Shown: positions 16,560-26,391, counted from the stretch's first letter. The stretch is DNA of 64,000 bases from CAWHPS01 sp963831235 (GCA_963831235.1 CAWHPS010000033.1:124001-188000); one strand, 5' to 3'. The notes: a model not told the origin generated them from the sequence alone. Program-made: numbers and translations.

Positions 16560-16892
16560 ATGGAAAATATTTACTCATTACGTGAACTTGAAAAAATTGT
16601 TATTGTTGATATTCATGAGAAATTGATAAAAACCGAACAATTTGACATTTTAAATGAAATGGTAATCCGTGTTGTTGAAATGGGAAAGAATGTCGCCATC
16701 AACCTGCAAGAAGTAGCATATATAAACAGCGGTGTAATACATATTTTTATATCAGCTGTAAAGAAGATTCATGATAATGCGAAAGAGCTTTACCTTGTTG
16801 CACCCTCTGAAAGCATCAAAGCCATGTTTTACGTTACTAACCTGGATCGCATTCTTAATATAATTGAAGAAGAAAAAGATCTTCCTGTCTAA
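16560..16892 (+). CDS. STAS-domain protein (anti-sigma factor antagonist-like)
   Basis: 110 residues from the ATG at 16560; starts further upstream exist and no Shine-Dalgarno settles it. The whole protein is one STAS domain: a first strand IVIVDIHEKL, then NVAINLQEVAYINSGVIHIF, where INSG matches the phospho-acceptor loop (usually DSSG) with the serine kept, and LYLVAPSESIKAMFYVTNLDRI. STAS proteins of this type are phosphorylated by HPK-type anti-sigma kinases. None is in this window. It lies between the AbiE operon and glgP and could be regulatory for either or neither. Confidence 0.75.
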   Translation: MENIYSLRELEKIVIVDIHEKLIKTEQFDILNEMVIRVVEMGKNVAINLQEVAYINSGVIHIFISAVKKIHDNAKELYLVAPSESIKAMFYVTNLDRILNIIEEEKDLPV

Positions 16893-16952
16893 GAAAATAT
16901 CACTACCATTCATTTTGATGAACAATTCTTATGGATAAGGAGTCAGAATACA

Positions 16953-19430
16953 ATGAATAGCAATAAAGCCAAAAACTGGAAGATCGTGCATAAGGGAATG
17001 GACTTAAACTCCATCCATTTGTCGCTTCTAAGTCACATGGAATATACCCAGGCCAAGGACCAGCACACTGCCACGCCCAAGGATTTCTTTTACAGTATTG
17101 CAAAGACGGCCCAGGATCGACTTATTGAAAGATGGATCAAGACACAACAGGCTTATTACAATAAGGACGTGAAACGGCTGTACTATCTTTCTATGGAATT
17201 TCTTATGGGCCGTACTCTCGGTAACGCGCTTTACAACCTCGGTCTTTTCGGCATAAGCAGGCAGATGCTTGTTAAGATGGGCTATGATATAGACGAAATT
17301 CGTGAAGAAGAGGTTGATTCCGGGCTTGGCAATGGCGGCCTTGGACGGCTTGCCGCGTGCTATCTTGACTCCATGGCAACATTGCAGCTTCCTGGTTATG
17401 GATACGGCATAAGATACGAATACGGCCTTTTCCACCAGAAGGTTGAGAACGGTTATCAAAAAGAGGAGCCTGACCAATGGATTGGCGAGGGAAACCCATG
17501 GGAGATTCCAAGACCCGACACCCTTTACCCTGTAAGGTTCCATGGCCGTGTTGAGCATACACCTGACGGCAAGGGCGGCGATAAGGTTAAATGGCTTGAT
17601 ACTGAGGTCATTCTCGCAATGCCTTACGATGTGTTTATTCCCGGCTTCTGTAATAATACAGTAAACATGTTAAGACTGTGGTCCGCCCGTTCCGGAAATG
17701 AATTTGACTTTGAACGCTTTAACAGCGGCGATTATTTCGGCGCTTATGAGCCAAGGGTCATTTCCGAATCCTTGAGCAAGATTCTTTATCCAAGGGATGA
17801 TCTCCGTGGAGGCAAGGAACTCCGCCTTAAGCAGGAATATTTCTTTGTTGCCGCGTCTATACGGGACATAATCAGGCGCCATCTTAAAAAACACAAAAAC
17901 CTTATTAATCTTGGAGACAAGGTCGCGCTTCAGCTGAATGACACCCATCCTGCCATTGCAATACCGGAACTTATGAGGGTTTTTATTGACGAAGAGGGTA
18001 TTCCATGGGATAAGGCGTGGGACATAGTTGTAAAGGCCGTGGGGTATACGAACCACACACTGATGAGCGAGGCACTAGAAAAGTGGTCGGTTGATTTGTT
18101 GGGAAGCCTGCTCCCACGCCATCTTGAAATCATCTATTCCATAAATTCCAGGTTTCTTGATCGCGCAGCTGTTCGTTTTCCTAATGATGGTGAACGTTTA
18201 AGACGTATGTCACTTATAGAAGAGGGTGATCATAAGCAGGTGCGAATGGCCAATCTTGCAATTGTTGGAAGCCATGCTGTAAACGGTGTTGCCGAACTGC
18301 ACACCCAACTTTTAAGATCCAGGACCTTCCACGATTTTGACGAGTACTTTCCAAATAAATTCCGTAACGTAACAAATGGTATAACTCAGAGGCGCTGGCT
18401 CCTTAAATGCAATCCGGGTCTGTCTGATCTTATCACAAAAAAAATAGGCAATGGTTGGATTACAAAGCTGGATGAATTAAAGGAACTTATTCCTTATTCA
18501 CAGGATTCCAGGTTTCAGGATGCCTGGAAAAAGCAGAAGACAGCAAACAAGGTGAGGCTTGCTTCGTATATTAAGGAGACATTGGGAATAACTGTAAATA
18601 CCGAGAGCCTTTTTGACTGTCAGGCCAAACGGTTTCATGAATATAAGCGTCAGCACTTGAACATACTGCATGTAATCAGCCTGTATTTACGTCTAAAGGC
18701 AGGAACTGTTTCAAATCCTGTTCCTCGCACATTTATTTTTTCAGGCAAGGCAGCTCCTTCGTATTTCATGGCCAAACTGATTATAAAGCTAATCAATAAT
18801 GTCGCAAAGGTAATCAATCAGGACAAAAAAACATGCGATATGCTTAAAACTGTTTTCCTTTCAAATTACAGTGTCTCTTTGGCGGAAAAGATTATACCTG
18901 CCGTTGATATATCAGAACAGATTTCAACCGCCGGGACCGAAGCCTCGGGAACAGGGAACATGAAATTTGCCCTAAACGGAGCTCTTACAATAGGCACCCT
19001 TGACGGTGCAAACATTGAGATAATGGAGGAAGTGGGAGCTAATAATATTTTCATCTTCGGCCTGAAAGCCGAAGAGGTAAAAGCCGTTCAAGCTGGAGGA
19101 TACTGGCCAAGCCGCTATTATGAAAAATGCCCTGAGCTTAAAAATGCCATTGATGCTGTTTCAAGCGGAATGTTTTCAGAAGGTGAGGGTGATATCTTCA
19201 AACCCCTTATTGACAATCTGATTCATCATGATCCATATCTTGTATTGGCGGATTTTGAATCTTATCTGAAGTGCCATGAAACCATATCCAGCGCCTACAG
19301 AAGACCTGCTGAGTGGTGTGAAAAGTCCATACTTAATGTTGCAAAGATGGGGAAATTCTCTTCAGACAGGGCTGTTCTCCAGTATGCAAAAGAGATTTGG
19401 GGAATCAAGCCGGTCAAGATCGGGATATAA
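16953..19430 (+). CDS. glgP: Glycogen/starch/maltodextrin phosphorylase
   Basis: 825 residues, full length for GT35. Family blocks run in order: RLYYLSMEFLMGRTLGNAL, DSGLGNGGLGRLAACYLDSM, then the C-terminal EASGTGNMKFALNGALTIGT, where the lysine carries pyridoxal phosphate, and TLDGANIEI. It releases glucose-1-phosphate from alpha-1,4-glucan in the cytoplasm. AAGGAG stands 10 bases before the ATG. A glycosyltransferase gene follows 17 bases on, suggesting joint transcription. The function is secure. Confidence 0.95.
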   Translation: MNSNKAKNWKIVHKGMDLNSIHLSLLSHMEYTQAKDQHTATPKDFFYSIAKTAQDRLIERWIKTQQAYYNKDVKRLYYLSMEFLMGRTLGNALYNLGLFGISRQMLVKMGYDIDEIREEEVDSGLGNGGLGRLAACYLDSMATLQLPGYGYGIRYEYGLFHQKVENGYQKEEPDQWIGEGNPWEIPRPDTLYPVRFHGRVEHTPDGKGGDKVKWLDTEVILAMPYDVFIPGFCNNTVNMLRLWSARSGNEFDFERFNSGDYFGAYEPRVISESLSKILYPRDDLRGGKELRLKQEYFFVAASIRDIIRRHLKKHKNLINLGDKVALQLNDTHPAIAIPELMRVFIDEEGIPWDKAWDIVVKAVGYTNHTLMSEALEKWSVDLLGSLLPRHLEIIYSINSRFLDRAAVRFPNDGERLRRMSLIEEGDHKQVRMANLAIVGSHAVNGVAELHTQLLRSRTFHDFDEYFPNKFRNVTNGITQRRWLLKCNPGLSDLITKKIGNGWITKLDELKELIPYSQDSRFQDAWKKQKTANKVRLASYIKETLGITVNTESLFDCQAKRFHEYKRQHLNILHVISLYLRLKAGTVSNPVPRTFIFSGKAAPSYFMAKLIIKLINNVAKVINQDKKTCDMLKTVFLSNYSVSLAEKIIPAVDISEQISTAGTEASGTGNMKFALNGALTIGTLDGANIEIMEEVGANNIFIFGLKAEEVKAVQAGGYWPSRYYEKCPELKNAIDAVSSGMFSEGEGDIFKPLIDNLIHHDPYLVLADFESYLKCHETISSAYRRPAEWCEKSILNVAKMGKFSSDRAVLQYAKEIWGIKPVKIGI

Positions 19431-19447
19431 TTGGATGAAAAATAATT

Positions 19448-20590
19448 GTGTCTGCAATAGGGTTTGACGCTAAGCGGGCTTTTTTTAATTCCACTGGACT
19501 TGGCAATTACAGCCGGTCACTTCTCCATGCGCTTTTTGAGAATTACCCTGACCTTGACTACCATCTCTATACTCCCAAGAAACCTCGCAACCGGTTTGCA
19601 TCATTCGAAAAGCTTGTGGCGTCAAAGGCATCTGTAATTACCCCATCCTCTGCAATATGGAAAACATTTCCTTCGATCTGGAGAAGCTCCGGCATTGGTC
19701 GAAATCTCATGAGTAGCGGTATTGAACTCTATCATGGTTTAAGCCACGAAATCCCATCTGGACTGCGCAAACGTGGAATAAGATCCGTTGTCACCATTCA
19801 TGATCTTATAAACCTCAAATTTCCACAGTTCTACGGATGGATAGATCGCCGAATATATCATGCCAAATTACAACATGCTTGCAGGGAAGCGGATTGTGTG
19901 ATTACTGACAGTATTCAGACAAAGCTTGATGTACAGGAGTATTTCAAAGTACCGGATGAACGGTGTACTGTAGTTCCACTAATTTGTGATCCAATGTTCG
20001 AAAAGGTTGTTTCAGAAGAAATGAAGGCTGCGATTAAAAAAAAGTACTCGTTGCCTGATAATTTCATTTTATATGTAGGCACTATCAATGAGCGGAAAAA
20101 CCTACTTTCCCTTATCAAGGCATTTGAAAACTTACCTGGGCGAGATACGGTTAAGCTGGTCGCAGTTGGACGCGGAAATGCATACAGGAAAAAGGTTGTG
20201 AAATATGTGCAATTAAAGGGATTGCAAAAGAGGGTACTTTTCCCTGAAGTTTCAAATAATGAAGACTTACCTGCAATATATCAGATGGCTGAGGTCTTTG
20301 TTTACCCTTCTCTCTATGAAGGATTCGGACTGCCTATCCTCGAAGCCCTGTGGAGCCGGGTACCTGTCATAACATCGCACGGTGGTTGTTTCGAGGAAGC
20401 AGGCGGCCAACACTCTCTTTATGTGGAACCCACGGATCCGGAATCGATTATGCACAAATTATCGCGAGTGCTATCTGACTCTGCTTTGCGAACTTCAATC
20501 GTTAAGGCAGGGCTTAAACATGCCATGTGTTTCACATCACAGAAGTTTGCAGACCAAACGTTCTCTGTGTATAAGCGGTTTCTTTTCTGA
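19448..20590 (+). CDS. Glycosyltransferase family 4 (GT-B)
   Basis: 380 residues, apparently starting at GTG 19448 with GGATG about 12 bases upstream. The N-terminal domain begins with FDAKRAFFNSTGLGNYSRSLL, the acceptor-side glycine loop; the C-terminal nucleotide-sugar domain shows ILYVGTINERKNLLSLIKAF and the EGFGLPILEALWSRVPVIT motif with the ExxxE pair of GT4 retaining enzymes. Likely a cytoplasmic or membrane-associated enzyme in glycan or LPS synthesis. The position after glgP does not fix the substrate. Confidence 0.85.
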   Translation: MSAIGFDAKRAFFNSTGLGNYSRSLLHALFENYPDLDYHLYTPKKPRNRFASFEKLVASKASVITPSSAIWKTFPSIWRSSGIGRNLMSSGIELYHGLSHEIPSGLRKRGIRSVVTIHDLINLKFPQFYGWIDRRIYHAKLQHACREADCVITDSIQTKLDVQEYFKVPDERCTVVPLICDPMFEKVVSEEMKAAIKKKYSLPDNFILYVGTINERKNLLSLIKAFENLPGRDTVKLVAVGRGNAYRKKVVKYVQLKGLQKRVLFPEVSNNEDLPAIYQMAEVFVYPSLYEGFGLPILEALWSRVPVITSHGGCFEEAGGQHSLYVEPTDPESIMHKLSRVLSDSALRTSIVKAGLKHAMCFTSQKFADQTFSVYKRFLF

Positions 20591-21060
20591 TGGCTATTTA
20601 CGCTCATCCCCGGTGTAACGTATTTTCTTTTACAATGCCGGTTAAGTTTATTCCCATTTTATTGCTTGTGAGTTTTATTTCCTTTGGAGAGGAGAATACT
20701 CCCAATGAAACAATTGAAAAATCACAAACATCAAAGTCAGTGCCATTATCACCCATATATCGCGTAAGCGGCAAGGTGGTGGCCGCTGACACAGTTAATC
20801 GTCGCCTGATAGTGGAGGTCGATAAAAAACAGGATACCCTTTACATTGAAGCCACAACCAAACTGATACGCGGAGTTAAAAAGCAACCCCTTTCCGGTTT
20901 TGCCCCTCGTGAAGAAGTAACCTGTTCTTATGAAATCAGGCAAGGCAGGAAGTTCGCGCTTCAAATTTCAACGCGCCATACATCAATATCATCACCGTTA
21001 CGGCCAAACCATCCACTGATAAAGAGGCCTTTGGTTTCAGAGGTCAAACCAAAAAAATAA
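20590..21060 (+). CDS. Exported hypothetical protein
   Basis: 156 residues if started at the ATG overlapping the previous stop (TGATG), or 141 from the ATG at 20635; neither has a clear Shine-Dalgarno, and coupling favours the first. A hydrophobic stretch PVKFIPILLLVSFISFG is a signal peptide or anchor. The mature part has a small beta-rich domain (YRVSGKVVAADTVNRRLIVEV, TTKLIRGVKKQPLSGFAP) resembling DUF5666-type domains, followed by a basic, Pro-rich tail. No function can be assigned. Confidence 0.6.
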   Translation: MAIYAHPRCNVFSFTMPVKFIPILLLVSFISFGEENTPNETIEKSQTSKSVPLSPIYRVSGKVVAADTVNRRLIVEVDKKQDTLYIEATTKLIRGVKKQPLSGFAPREEVTCSYEIRQGRKFALQISTRHTSISSPLRPNHPLIKRPLVSEVKPKK

Positions 21061-21130
21061 AAGGGCTTTCATTTTAATTCCAAGAAAATTGAAATGCCAT
21101 TAATCAAACTGTTATATTTCACCATCATCT

Positions 21131-21154
21131 GATTACAAACAGATGTAATCTTTT
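21131..21154 (+). terminator. Hairpin followed by T run
   Basis: GATTACA and TGTAATC form a 7-bp stem with a 6-base loop, followed directly by TTTT. It lies 70 bases after the exported protein and 24 bases before the lysine-rich micro-ORF, so it is either a weak terminator or an mRNA leader element of the micro-ORF. Confidence 0.35.
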
Positions 21155-21177
21155 ACCTAAACACAAGGAGTTTTACA

Positions 21178-21285
21178 ATGGGCAAGGAACATGTCACAAA
21201 AAAAGAAGAAAAAAAGAAATCCACAAAAACAATAAAAGAAAAACGTGCAGAGAAGAAAGCCAAAAAAGCTGCCAAGACTTTTTGA
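21178..21285 (+). CDS. Small lysine-rich protein (35 residues)
   Basis: ATG at 21178 is preceded by AAGGAG at 7 bases, one of the best ribosome binding sites in the window. The product starts MGKEHVTKKEEKKK and ends KKAKKAAKTF; 17 of 35 residues are lysine, with E and A, predicted as a charged helix. Such short basic proteins may bind nucleic acid or ribosomes, but no family is recognised. It is followed 37 bases later by the ABC-F ATPase gene. Confidence 0.6.
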   Translation: MGKEHVTKKEEKKKSTKTIKEKRAEKKAKKAAKTF

Positions 21286-21322
21286 TTTCGTCTCTTGAAT
21301 CTTCCACCATGGGGATGCATCC

Positions 21323-22957
21323 TTGATAACAACCAGCAACGTCACACTCATGTTTGGAAAGCGAATCCTTTTCAAAGATGTTTCGCTTAAATTCACTCCG
21401 GGAAATTGTTATGGGTTAATCGGGGCCAATGGCTCGGGAAAATCCACTTTTCTTAAAATTCTTTCCGGGGAAATTGAACCATCGCAAGGCGGGGTGACAC
21501 TTGGCCCTAATATGCGTCTGGCAATGCTAAGCCAGGATCATTTTGCCTTTGATGATTTTACTGTCCTCAACACTGTCATCATGGGACACAAGAGACTTTT
21601 TGAAGTCTTGAGTGAACGTGAAAAGCTCTATGCCAAGGAAGATATGTCTGAGGAAGATGGGGTTCGGGCATCTGAACTTGAGATGGAGCTTGCTGATCTG
21701 AATGGCTGGGAAGCCGAGTCAGAAGCTGCTATTCTTCTTAATGGCCTGGGGATTGAAGAAGCCCTGCTACAAAAAGAGATGAGCGAACTTGAAGGGGGCC
21801 AGAAAGTCCGTGTGCTGCTTGCCCAGGCCCTTTTTGGGAATCCTGACATACTTCTGCTTGACGAACCAACCAATAACCTTGACCTTGAATCCATTACCTG
21901 GCTGGAGGAATTCCTTTATCGTTTTGAAAATACGGTAATTGTTGTTTCTCATGACAGACATTTTCTAAATAAGGTCTGCACACATATAGCGGATATTGAT
22001 TTCGGACGAGTGCAGGTTTACACTGGTAATTATGATTTCTGGTATCAGGCAAGCCAGATTTCACTTGCTCAAAAACGGAATGAAAATAAAAAGAAAGAAG
22101 ACAGGATAGCGGAACTCAAAACATTTATCGCCCGCTTCAGTTCTAACGCATCCAAAGCCCGTCAGGCAACATCAAGAAAAAAATGGCTTGAAAACATTAC
22201 ACTTGAAGAAATACCAACATCTTCAAGGGTATCTCCTTTTGTCGGGTTCAAGCCAGAAAGAGAATGTGGAAATCAGATTGTAACAATTGAAAATATAAGC
22301 AAGACAATTGACAAAGTTCGCCTGATCGTAAATTTCAGCCTTACGGTAAACCCCGGAGACAAGATTGCTTTTATCGGACCCAGTAGCGTGGCAAAAACAG
22401 CGTTATTTCAAATGTTGGCCCTTGAACTTAAACCCGATACAGGGACCATTAAATGGGGCACCACCATAAAGACAGCTTATTTCCCCCATGAAAACAGCGA
22501 ATATTTTACATCCAATCTATCAATTGTGGATTGGCTAACTGGTTTTTCAAAACAAAATGAGGTCGTTGATATCAGAGGGTTTTTAGGGAGAATGCTTTTT
22601 TCAGGGGATGAAGCCTTGAAAAAAGTATCCGTTCTTTCCGGAGGAGAGCGAGTACGCTGTATGCTTGCAAAAATGATGCTTGCCGGTGGAAACGTTCTTC
22701 TCTTGGATGAGCCGACCAACCACCTTGATCTTGAGGCCATATCAGCCCTGAACACAGGCTTAATGGATTTTTCCGGTGTAGTGCTTTTTACCTCACGTGA
22801 CCATCAATTCGTAAGTACAATCGCAAATAGGATAATTGAGATTACTCCTTCAGGAACAATTGATCGCACCATGAACTTCGATGAATATATGGCTGATGTC
22901 AATGTAGGAAAACTGAGGGACAAACTATATCACGGGCATAATCGCATAAGCCTGTAA
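21323..22957 (+). CDS. ybiT: ABC-F family ATPase, YbiT type
   Basis: 544 residues, TTG start with GGGGA 8 bases upstream; the first residues ITTSNVTLMFGKRILF match the family start. Two ATPase domains: Walker A GANGSGKST, signature LEGGQKVRV and Walker B ILLLDEPTNNLDL in the first; LSGGERVR and VLLLDEPTNHLDL in the second. The second Walker A is GPSSVAKTA, lacking the usual glycine before lysine, which is common in the YbiT branch. The linker between the domains (about residues 245-300) is charged and helical. ABC-F proteins act on the ribosome as translation factors or give antibiotic protection. No membrane segments. Confidence 0.88.
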   Translation: MITTSNVTLMFGKRILFKDVSLKFTPGNCYGLIGANGSGKSTFLKILSGEIEPSQGGVTLGPNMRLAMLSQDHFAFDDFTVLNTVIMGHKRLFEVLSEREKLYAKEDMSEEDGVRASELEMELADLNGWEAESEAAILLNGLGIEEALLQKEMSELEGGQKVRVLLAQALFGNPDILLLDEPTNNLDLESITWLEEFLYRFENTVIVVSHDRHFLNKVCTHIADIDFGRVQVYTGNYDFWYQASQISLAQKRNENKKKEDRIAELKTFIARFSSNASKARQATSRKKWLENITLEEIPTSSRVSPFVGFKPERECGNQIVTIENISKTIDKVRLIVNFSLTVNPGDKIAFIGPSSVAKTALFQMLALELKPDTGTIKWGTTIKTAYFPHENSEYFTSNLSIVDWLTGFSKQNEVVDIRGFLGRMLFSGDEALKKVSVLSGGERVRCMLAKMMLAGGNVLLLDEPTNHLDLEAISALNTGLMDFSGVVLFTSRDHQFVSTIANRIIEITPSGTIDRTMNFDEYMADVNVGKLRDKLYHGHNRISL

Positions 22958-22982
22958 TACTATTTCAAATTACTCTGCTATT

Positions 22983-23705
22983 TTATTTTTCCTGCTTACG
23001 AAGCCCTTTAAGAGGATCTGCTGGATTGGATGAACTTGTGCTGTCTTTTACGATCTTAAGTAATTCGACCTCAAATATAAGTGTGGAATTAGGCGGAATC
23101 TTAGGGCCCATGCGGCGATCACCATAGGCAAGTTCGGATGGTATGAACAGTTTGTACTGGCTTCCAACATTCATAAGTTGCAGCGCCTCGGTCCAGCCTG
23201 GAATCACACCGCCCAAGGGGAACTCAACCGGTTCTCCGCGAGTGTAGGAATTATCAAACTCCTTGCCATCAACAAGGGTGCCTTTATAATTAACGGAAAC
23301 CTTGTCCGAAAGAACAGCTTTAGGCCCAGTACCTTGTTTAAGCACGGTATATTGGAGTCCGCTTTTTGTTACAACCACATCCTTGTTCTTTTTATTCTGC
23401 TCAAGGAATTCTGAACCGGCTTTTTTCGCCTTTTCGCCCTGTTCTTCGTTGATGCGCAAAAAGGAGGTCTTTTTTACCTCAGCAACCTGTTCCGCTGTTA
23501 AAAGAGTGGCACCTCCCTTCATTGCATCCTCCAGGCCACGGTAAAATGTGGGAAGATCAACATTAAGGTCCTTCAATGAATTCGCAACATCCATTCCTAT
23601 TGCATAACTCAAACTATCTTTTAATTCCTTTTTTTTTGAATCAACCGGTTTTGCGGAATAAGTAAAGGAAAAAAGAAATAATGAAACTAACAAAATGATA
23701 CGCAT
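22983..23705 (-). CDS. Exported FKBP-type peptidyl-prolyl cis-trans isomerase (FkpA/Mip-like)
   Basis: 240 residues. Signal peptide (MRIILLVSLFLFSFTYS), an N-terminal dimerisation domain (KKELKDSLSYAIGMDVANSL), a long helix, and a C-terminal FKBP domain with VSVNYKGTLVDGKEFDNSY, GVIPGWTEALQLMNVGSQY and IPPNSTLIFEVELL. Periplasmic or outer-membrane folding catalyst. GGAG lies 5 bases before the ATG. It is convergent with the ABC-F gene and divergent from the gene at 23932 over 226 bases that hold no other recognisable gene. Confidence 0.92.
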   Translation of the reverse strand: MRIILLVSLFLFSFTYSAKPVDSKKKELKDSLSYAIGMDVANSLKDLNVDLPTFYRGLEDAMKGGATLLTAEQVAEVKKTSFLRINEEQGEKAKKAGSEFLEQNKKNKDVVVTKSGLQYTVLKQGTGPKAVLSDKVSVNYKGTLVDGKEFDNSYTRGEPVEFPLGGVIPGWTEALQLMNVGSQYKLFIPSELAYGDRRMGPKIPPNSTLIFEVELLKIVKDSTSSSNPADPLKGLRKQEK

Positions 23706-23931
23706 ATTATCTCCAAAGATTTAAGGCTTTTTAGCATTAAGCAGCTTATATAATTGAGAGCTGATTAAATTGCATGAATAAGATACAAAATCACAATTAC
23801 GCAAAACTATGTAAAACAAATAGTATTTTAAAACGATAAATTGTTGAACTGAAACAGGATATGTTTTATATTATTATGCGTGTTTTTAAGAAATCATAGG
23901 AATTACAAATAATTCAGTAAAAGGAGAAATA

Positions 23932-24597
23932 ATGGAAATTGAAATATATCTTATAATGATTCTATTTGCCATTACCATCCTGGCATATATTTGTGCCATC
24001 AATTCGCGTGGTGTCATCCGAATAGTACTGTCTTATATTCTGGCAACAGCCCTTCTTATTGCCTCTGTTTATTCAACAATGAAAATCCAATCCAGCAAGG
24101 AGCTTGCAAAAAAAGAGGCTGAACGGGCCAAATACGAAGAACAGCTTAAAAAAGCTGAAGAAGAGGCCCGTCTTGCGTCAGAGCAAAAAGCCTCTCCTGA
24201 TATTGCCGCAGACAAGCAATATAAGGCTGATTTAAGCAAGATTATAAATGATGGGAGCAACATCGCAAAATCCATTCTTGCTGTGAATGTTGACGACGAA
24301 AATGCTGATGCTGACAAGCTGATGAACCGTGCTGCAAGTTTGAAAGGACAGGCATTTGAGCTTAAGAAACAACTTGATGGGTTGCAAAAAACAGGCACAG
24401 ATCCGAATTCGATAGCAGCCAGGGATTTAATTGAAAAAGCTGTCCGTTCTCTCACTGTTTCAGCTAACTATATTACGCTGTATTTCAAGGCTGAGAATAC
24501 TGCTGAAGAGGATGAGAGGTACGACATCTACAGGCAAAATGCAGGGTCTGCCCGGAATGATTTCTCAAAAGCATCAGACAAACTGGAAGGAAAGTAA
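23932..24597 (+). CDS. Membrane-anchored coiled-coil protein of unknown function
   Basis: 221 residues. Two hydrophobic helices (about residues 4-22 and 27-48) are followed by a highly charged coiled coil (SKELAKKEAERAKYEEQLKK) and a helical domain to the end. AAGGAG precedes the ATG by 6 bases. No family is recognised. It lies 4 bases upstream of gcvH and so is probably the first gene of the glycine cleavage transcript, although nothing in it suggests a metabolic role. Confidence 0.65.
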   Translation: MEIEIYLIMILFAITILAYICAINSRGVIRIVLSYILATALLIASVYSTMKIQSSKELAKKEAERAKYEEQLKKAEEEARLASEQKASPDIAADKQYKADLSKIINDGSNIAKSILAVNVDDENADADKLMNRAASLKGQAFELKKQLDGLQKTGTDPNSIAARDLIEKAVRSLTVSANYITLYFKAENTAEEDERYDIYRQNAGSARNDFSKASDKLEGK

Positions 24598-24601
24598 TAA
24601 C

Positions 24602-24979
24602 ATGAGCCAAGTCCCAATAGAACTAAAGTACACCAAGGATCACGAATGGGCCAGCATCAACGGAAACACGGTCACAGTCGGGATTACTGATTACGCTCAA
24701 CACGAACTTGGCGATATCGTTTATGTTGAGCTCCCCGAGAAAGGCGCTTCAGTGCAGAAAGGTGAACCTTTTGGCGAGATTGAAGCTGTAAAAACCGTGG
24801 CATCCCTTTTTTCTCCCCTATCAGGTAAGGTGGCTGAGGTAAATCCCGCTCTTGCGGATCGTGCTGACTGCATAAACACTGATCCTTATAAATCAGGCTG
24901 GATTATTAAAATCACCATTTCTGATCCCGCTGAAATTACATCACTTCTTTCACCTGATCAATATAAGGAGCTGATATAA
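24602..24979 (+). CDS. gcvH: Glycine cleavage system H protein
   Basis: 125 residues. Starts at the ATG at 24602 (MSQVPIELKYTKDHEW), an almost invariant GcvH opening. The lipoylated lysine is in GEIEAVKTVASLFSP, and NTDPYKSGWIIKI closes the family core. H protein shuttles the aminomethyl group between the P, T and L proteins. gcvPA follows after one base. The gene for T protein is not present in this window. Confidence 0.95.
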   Translation: MSQVPIELKYTKDHEWASINGNTVTVGITDYAQHELGDIVYVELPEKGASVQKGEPFGEIEAVKTVASLFSPLSGKVAEVNPALADRADCINTDPYKSGWIIKITISDPAEITSLLSPDQYKELI

Positions 24980-24980
24980 A

Positions 24981-26324
24981 GTGGGTGGCTTTGCCTCTCG
25001 TGGTTTTAAGGAAAAAAAAGAACTATTAGAAATTTGCGGTTTTTCCTCGTTCGATGAATTGTTATCCGGCATACCTGATTCCCTTTGTTGTTCAACAAAG
25101 CTTAATCTGCCAGTTGGAATAAGCGAACTTGAGGCCATGTCCAGCCTTAACGCGCTTTCAAATAAAAATGCATGCAACAACACCTGGAACTCCTTTCTCG
25201 GCGCAGGAATATACGATCACTTCATTCCAGCCGCAACCTCTGCAATCGCGAGCCGCAGCGAGTTTCTTACCGCATATACGCCCTACCAGGCTGAGGTAAG
25301 CCAGGGAACGCTTCAGTGTATTTACGAGTATCAAAGCCTTATTTGCGAGCTTACCGGACACGATATAAGCAACGCCTCACTTTATGATGGGGCAACCGCA
25401 ATCGCCGAAGCCATAATCATGGCGCAATCAATCAACAAGGGCGGATCAAAATTCATAATCCCGAGGTCACTTAATCCGTTTTACAAGCAGGTTCTTAAAA
25501 CATATCTTAAGGGCCTTTGTATTGAACTTGTTGAAGCCGGCATCACATCCACAGGCTCACTTGATATAAACCAGGTTAAAAACCTTCTTGACGAAGATGT
25601 TTTTGGAATGGCAATTGAGACACCAAATTTCTTCGGTGTGGTGGAGGATGTGGCAGCAGTTAACGAACTTAAAAAAATCCGCAACTTTATTCTCGTTGCT
25701 ATTCCCAATTTACTTAGTCTCGCGCTTCTCGAGGCTCCTGGAAAACTAGGAGCGGATATCTGCGTGGGCGAGGCGCATTATTTTGCAAATGGTCCTTCTT
25801 TCGGAGGACCGCTCCTTGGGTTCATCTCAACCAGACGTGAAAACCTGCGTCAGATGCCGGGCAGAATTGTGGGAAGGACTGTTGACAAAGATGGACGCAG
25901 AGGTTTTGTTCTTACGGCCCAGACCCGTGAACAGCATATTCGCCGCGAAAAAGCTACGTCAAATATATGCAGTAATCAGGGATTACTCGCACTTTCAGCA
26001 ACGATTACTCTTTCGCTTCTCGGCAAGGAAGGTTTTGTGCAAATGGCAGAGCTTAACATAAGTAAAACGCAATACGCGCTCTCAAAAATTAAAAAGCTTA
26101 AAGGTGTGTCGCTTCCTTTTTCCGGACCTGTGTTCAACGAGTTTGTTGTTGAATTCAAGGACGGTTTAATCGATGGCTTTTTTAAACGTGCAAGGGAAAA
26201 AAAGATCCTTCCAGGCTTTTGTCTTGGCAGGATCGATAATCAGATGAAAAACAGATTACTTATAACCATAACCGAAAAGAAAACCAAAGCCGAAATAGAC
26301 GCGCTTATGGCGCTCATGGAATAA
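24981..26324 (+). CDS. gcvPA: Glycine dehydrogenase (decarboxylating) subunit 1
   Basis: 447 residues, GTG start preceded by AAGGAG at 10 bases, the site lying in the end of gcvH. It is the N-terminal half of the split P protein: FLGAGIYDHFIPAATSAIAS, TAYTPYQAEVSQGTLQ and GPSFGGPLLGFISTRRENLRQMPGR (family blocks). It lacks the pyridoxal lysine, which is in subunit 2. The two subunits form the decarboxylase of the cleavage complex. Confidence 0.95.
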   Translation: MGGFASRGFKEKKELLEICGFSSFDELLSGIPDSLCCSTKLNLPVGISELEAMSSLNALSNKNACNNTWNSFLGAGIYDHFIPAATSAIASRSEFLTAYTPYQAEVSQGTLQCIYEYQSLICELTGHDISNASLYDGATAIAEAIIMAQSINKGGSKFIIPRSLNPFYKQVLKTYLKGLCIELVEAGITSTGSLDINQVKNLLDEDVFGMAIETPNFFGVVEDVAAVNELKKIRNFILVAIPNLLSLALLEAPGKLGADICVGEAHYFANGPSFGGPLLGFISTRRENLRQMPGRIVGRTVDKDGRRGFVLTAQTREQHIRREKATSNICSNQGLLALSATITLSLLGKEGFVQMAELNISKTQYALSKIKKLKGVSLPFSGPVFNEFVVEFKDGLIDGFFKRAREKKILPGFCLGRIDNQMKNRLLITITEKKTKAEIDALMALME

Positions 26325-26391
26325 CAATTACCGGCCCTTTGATACATCAGTCTACAACTGGCACTTAAGGATCGGTAAGAATTAAAAAAAT

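Noticed and set aside
22370..22400. Second Walker A of the ABC-F ATPase lacks the glycine before lysine
   Set aside because: GPSSVAKTA-type loops are usual in the YbiT branch and do not signal a broken gene.
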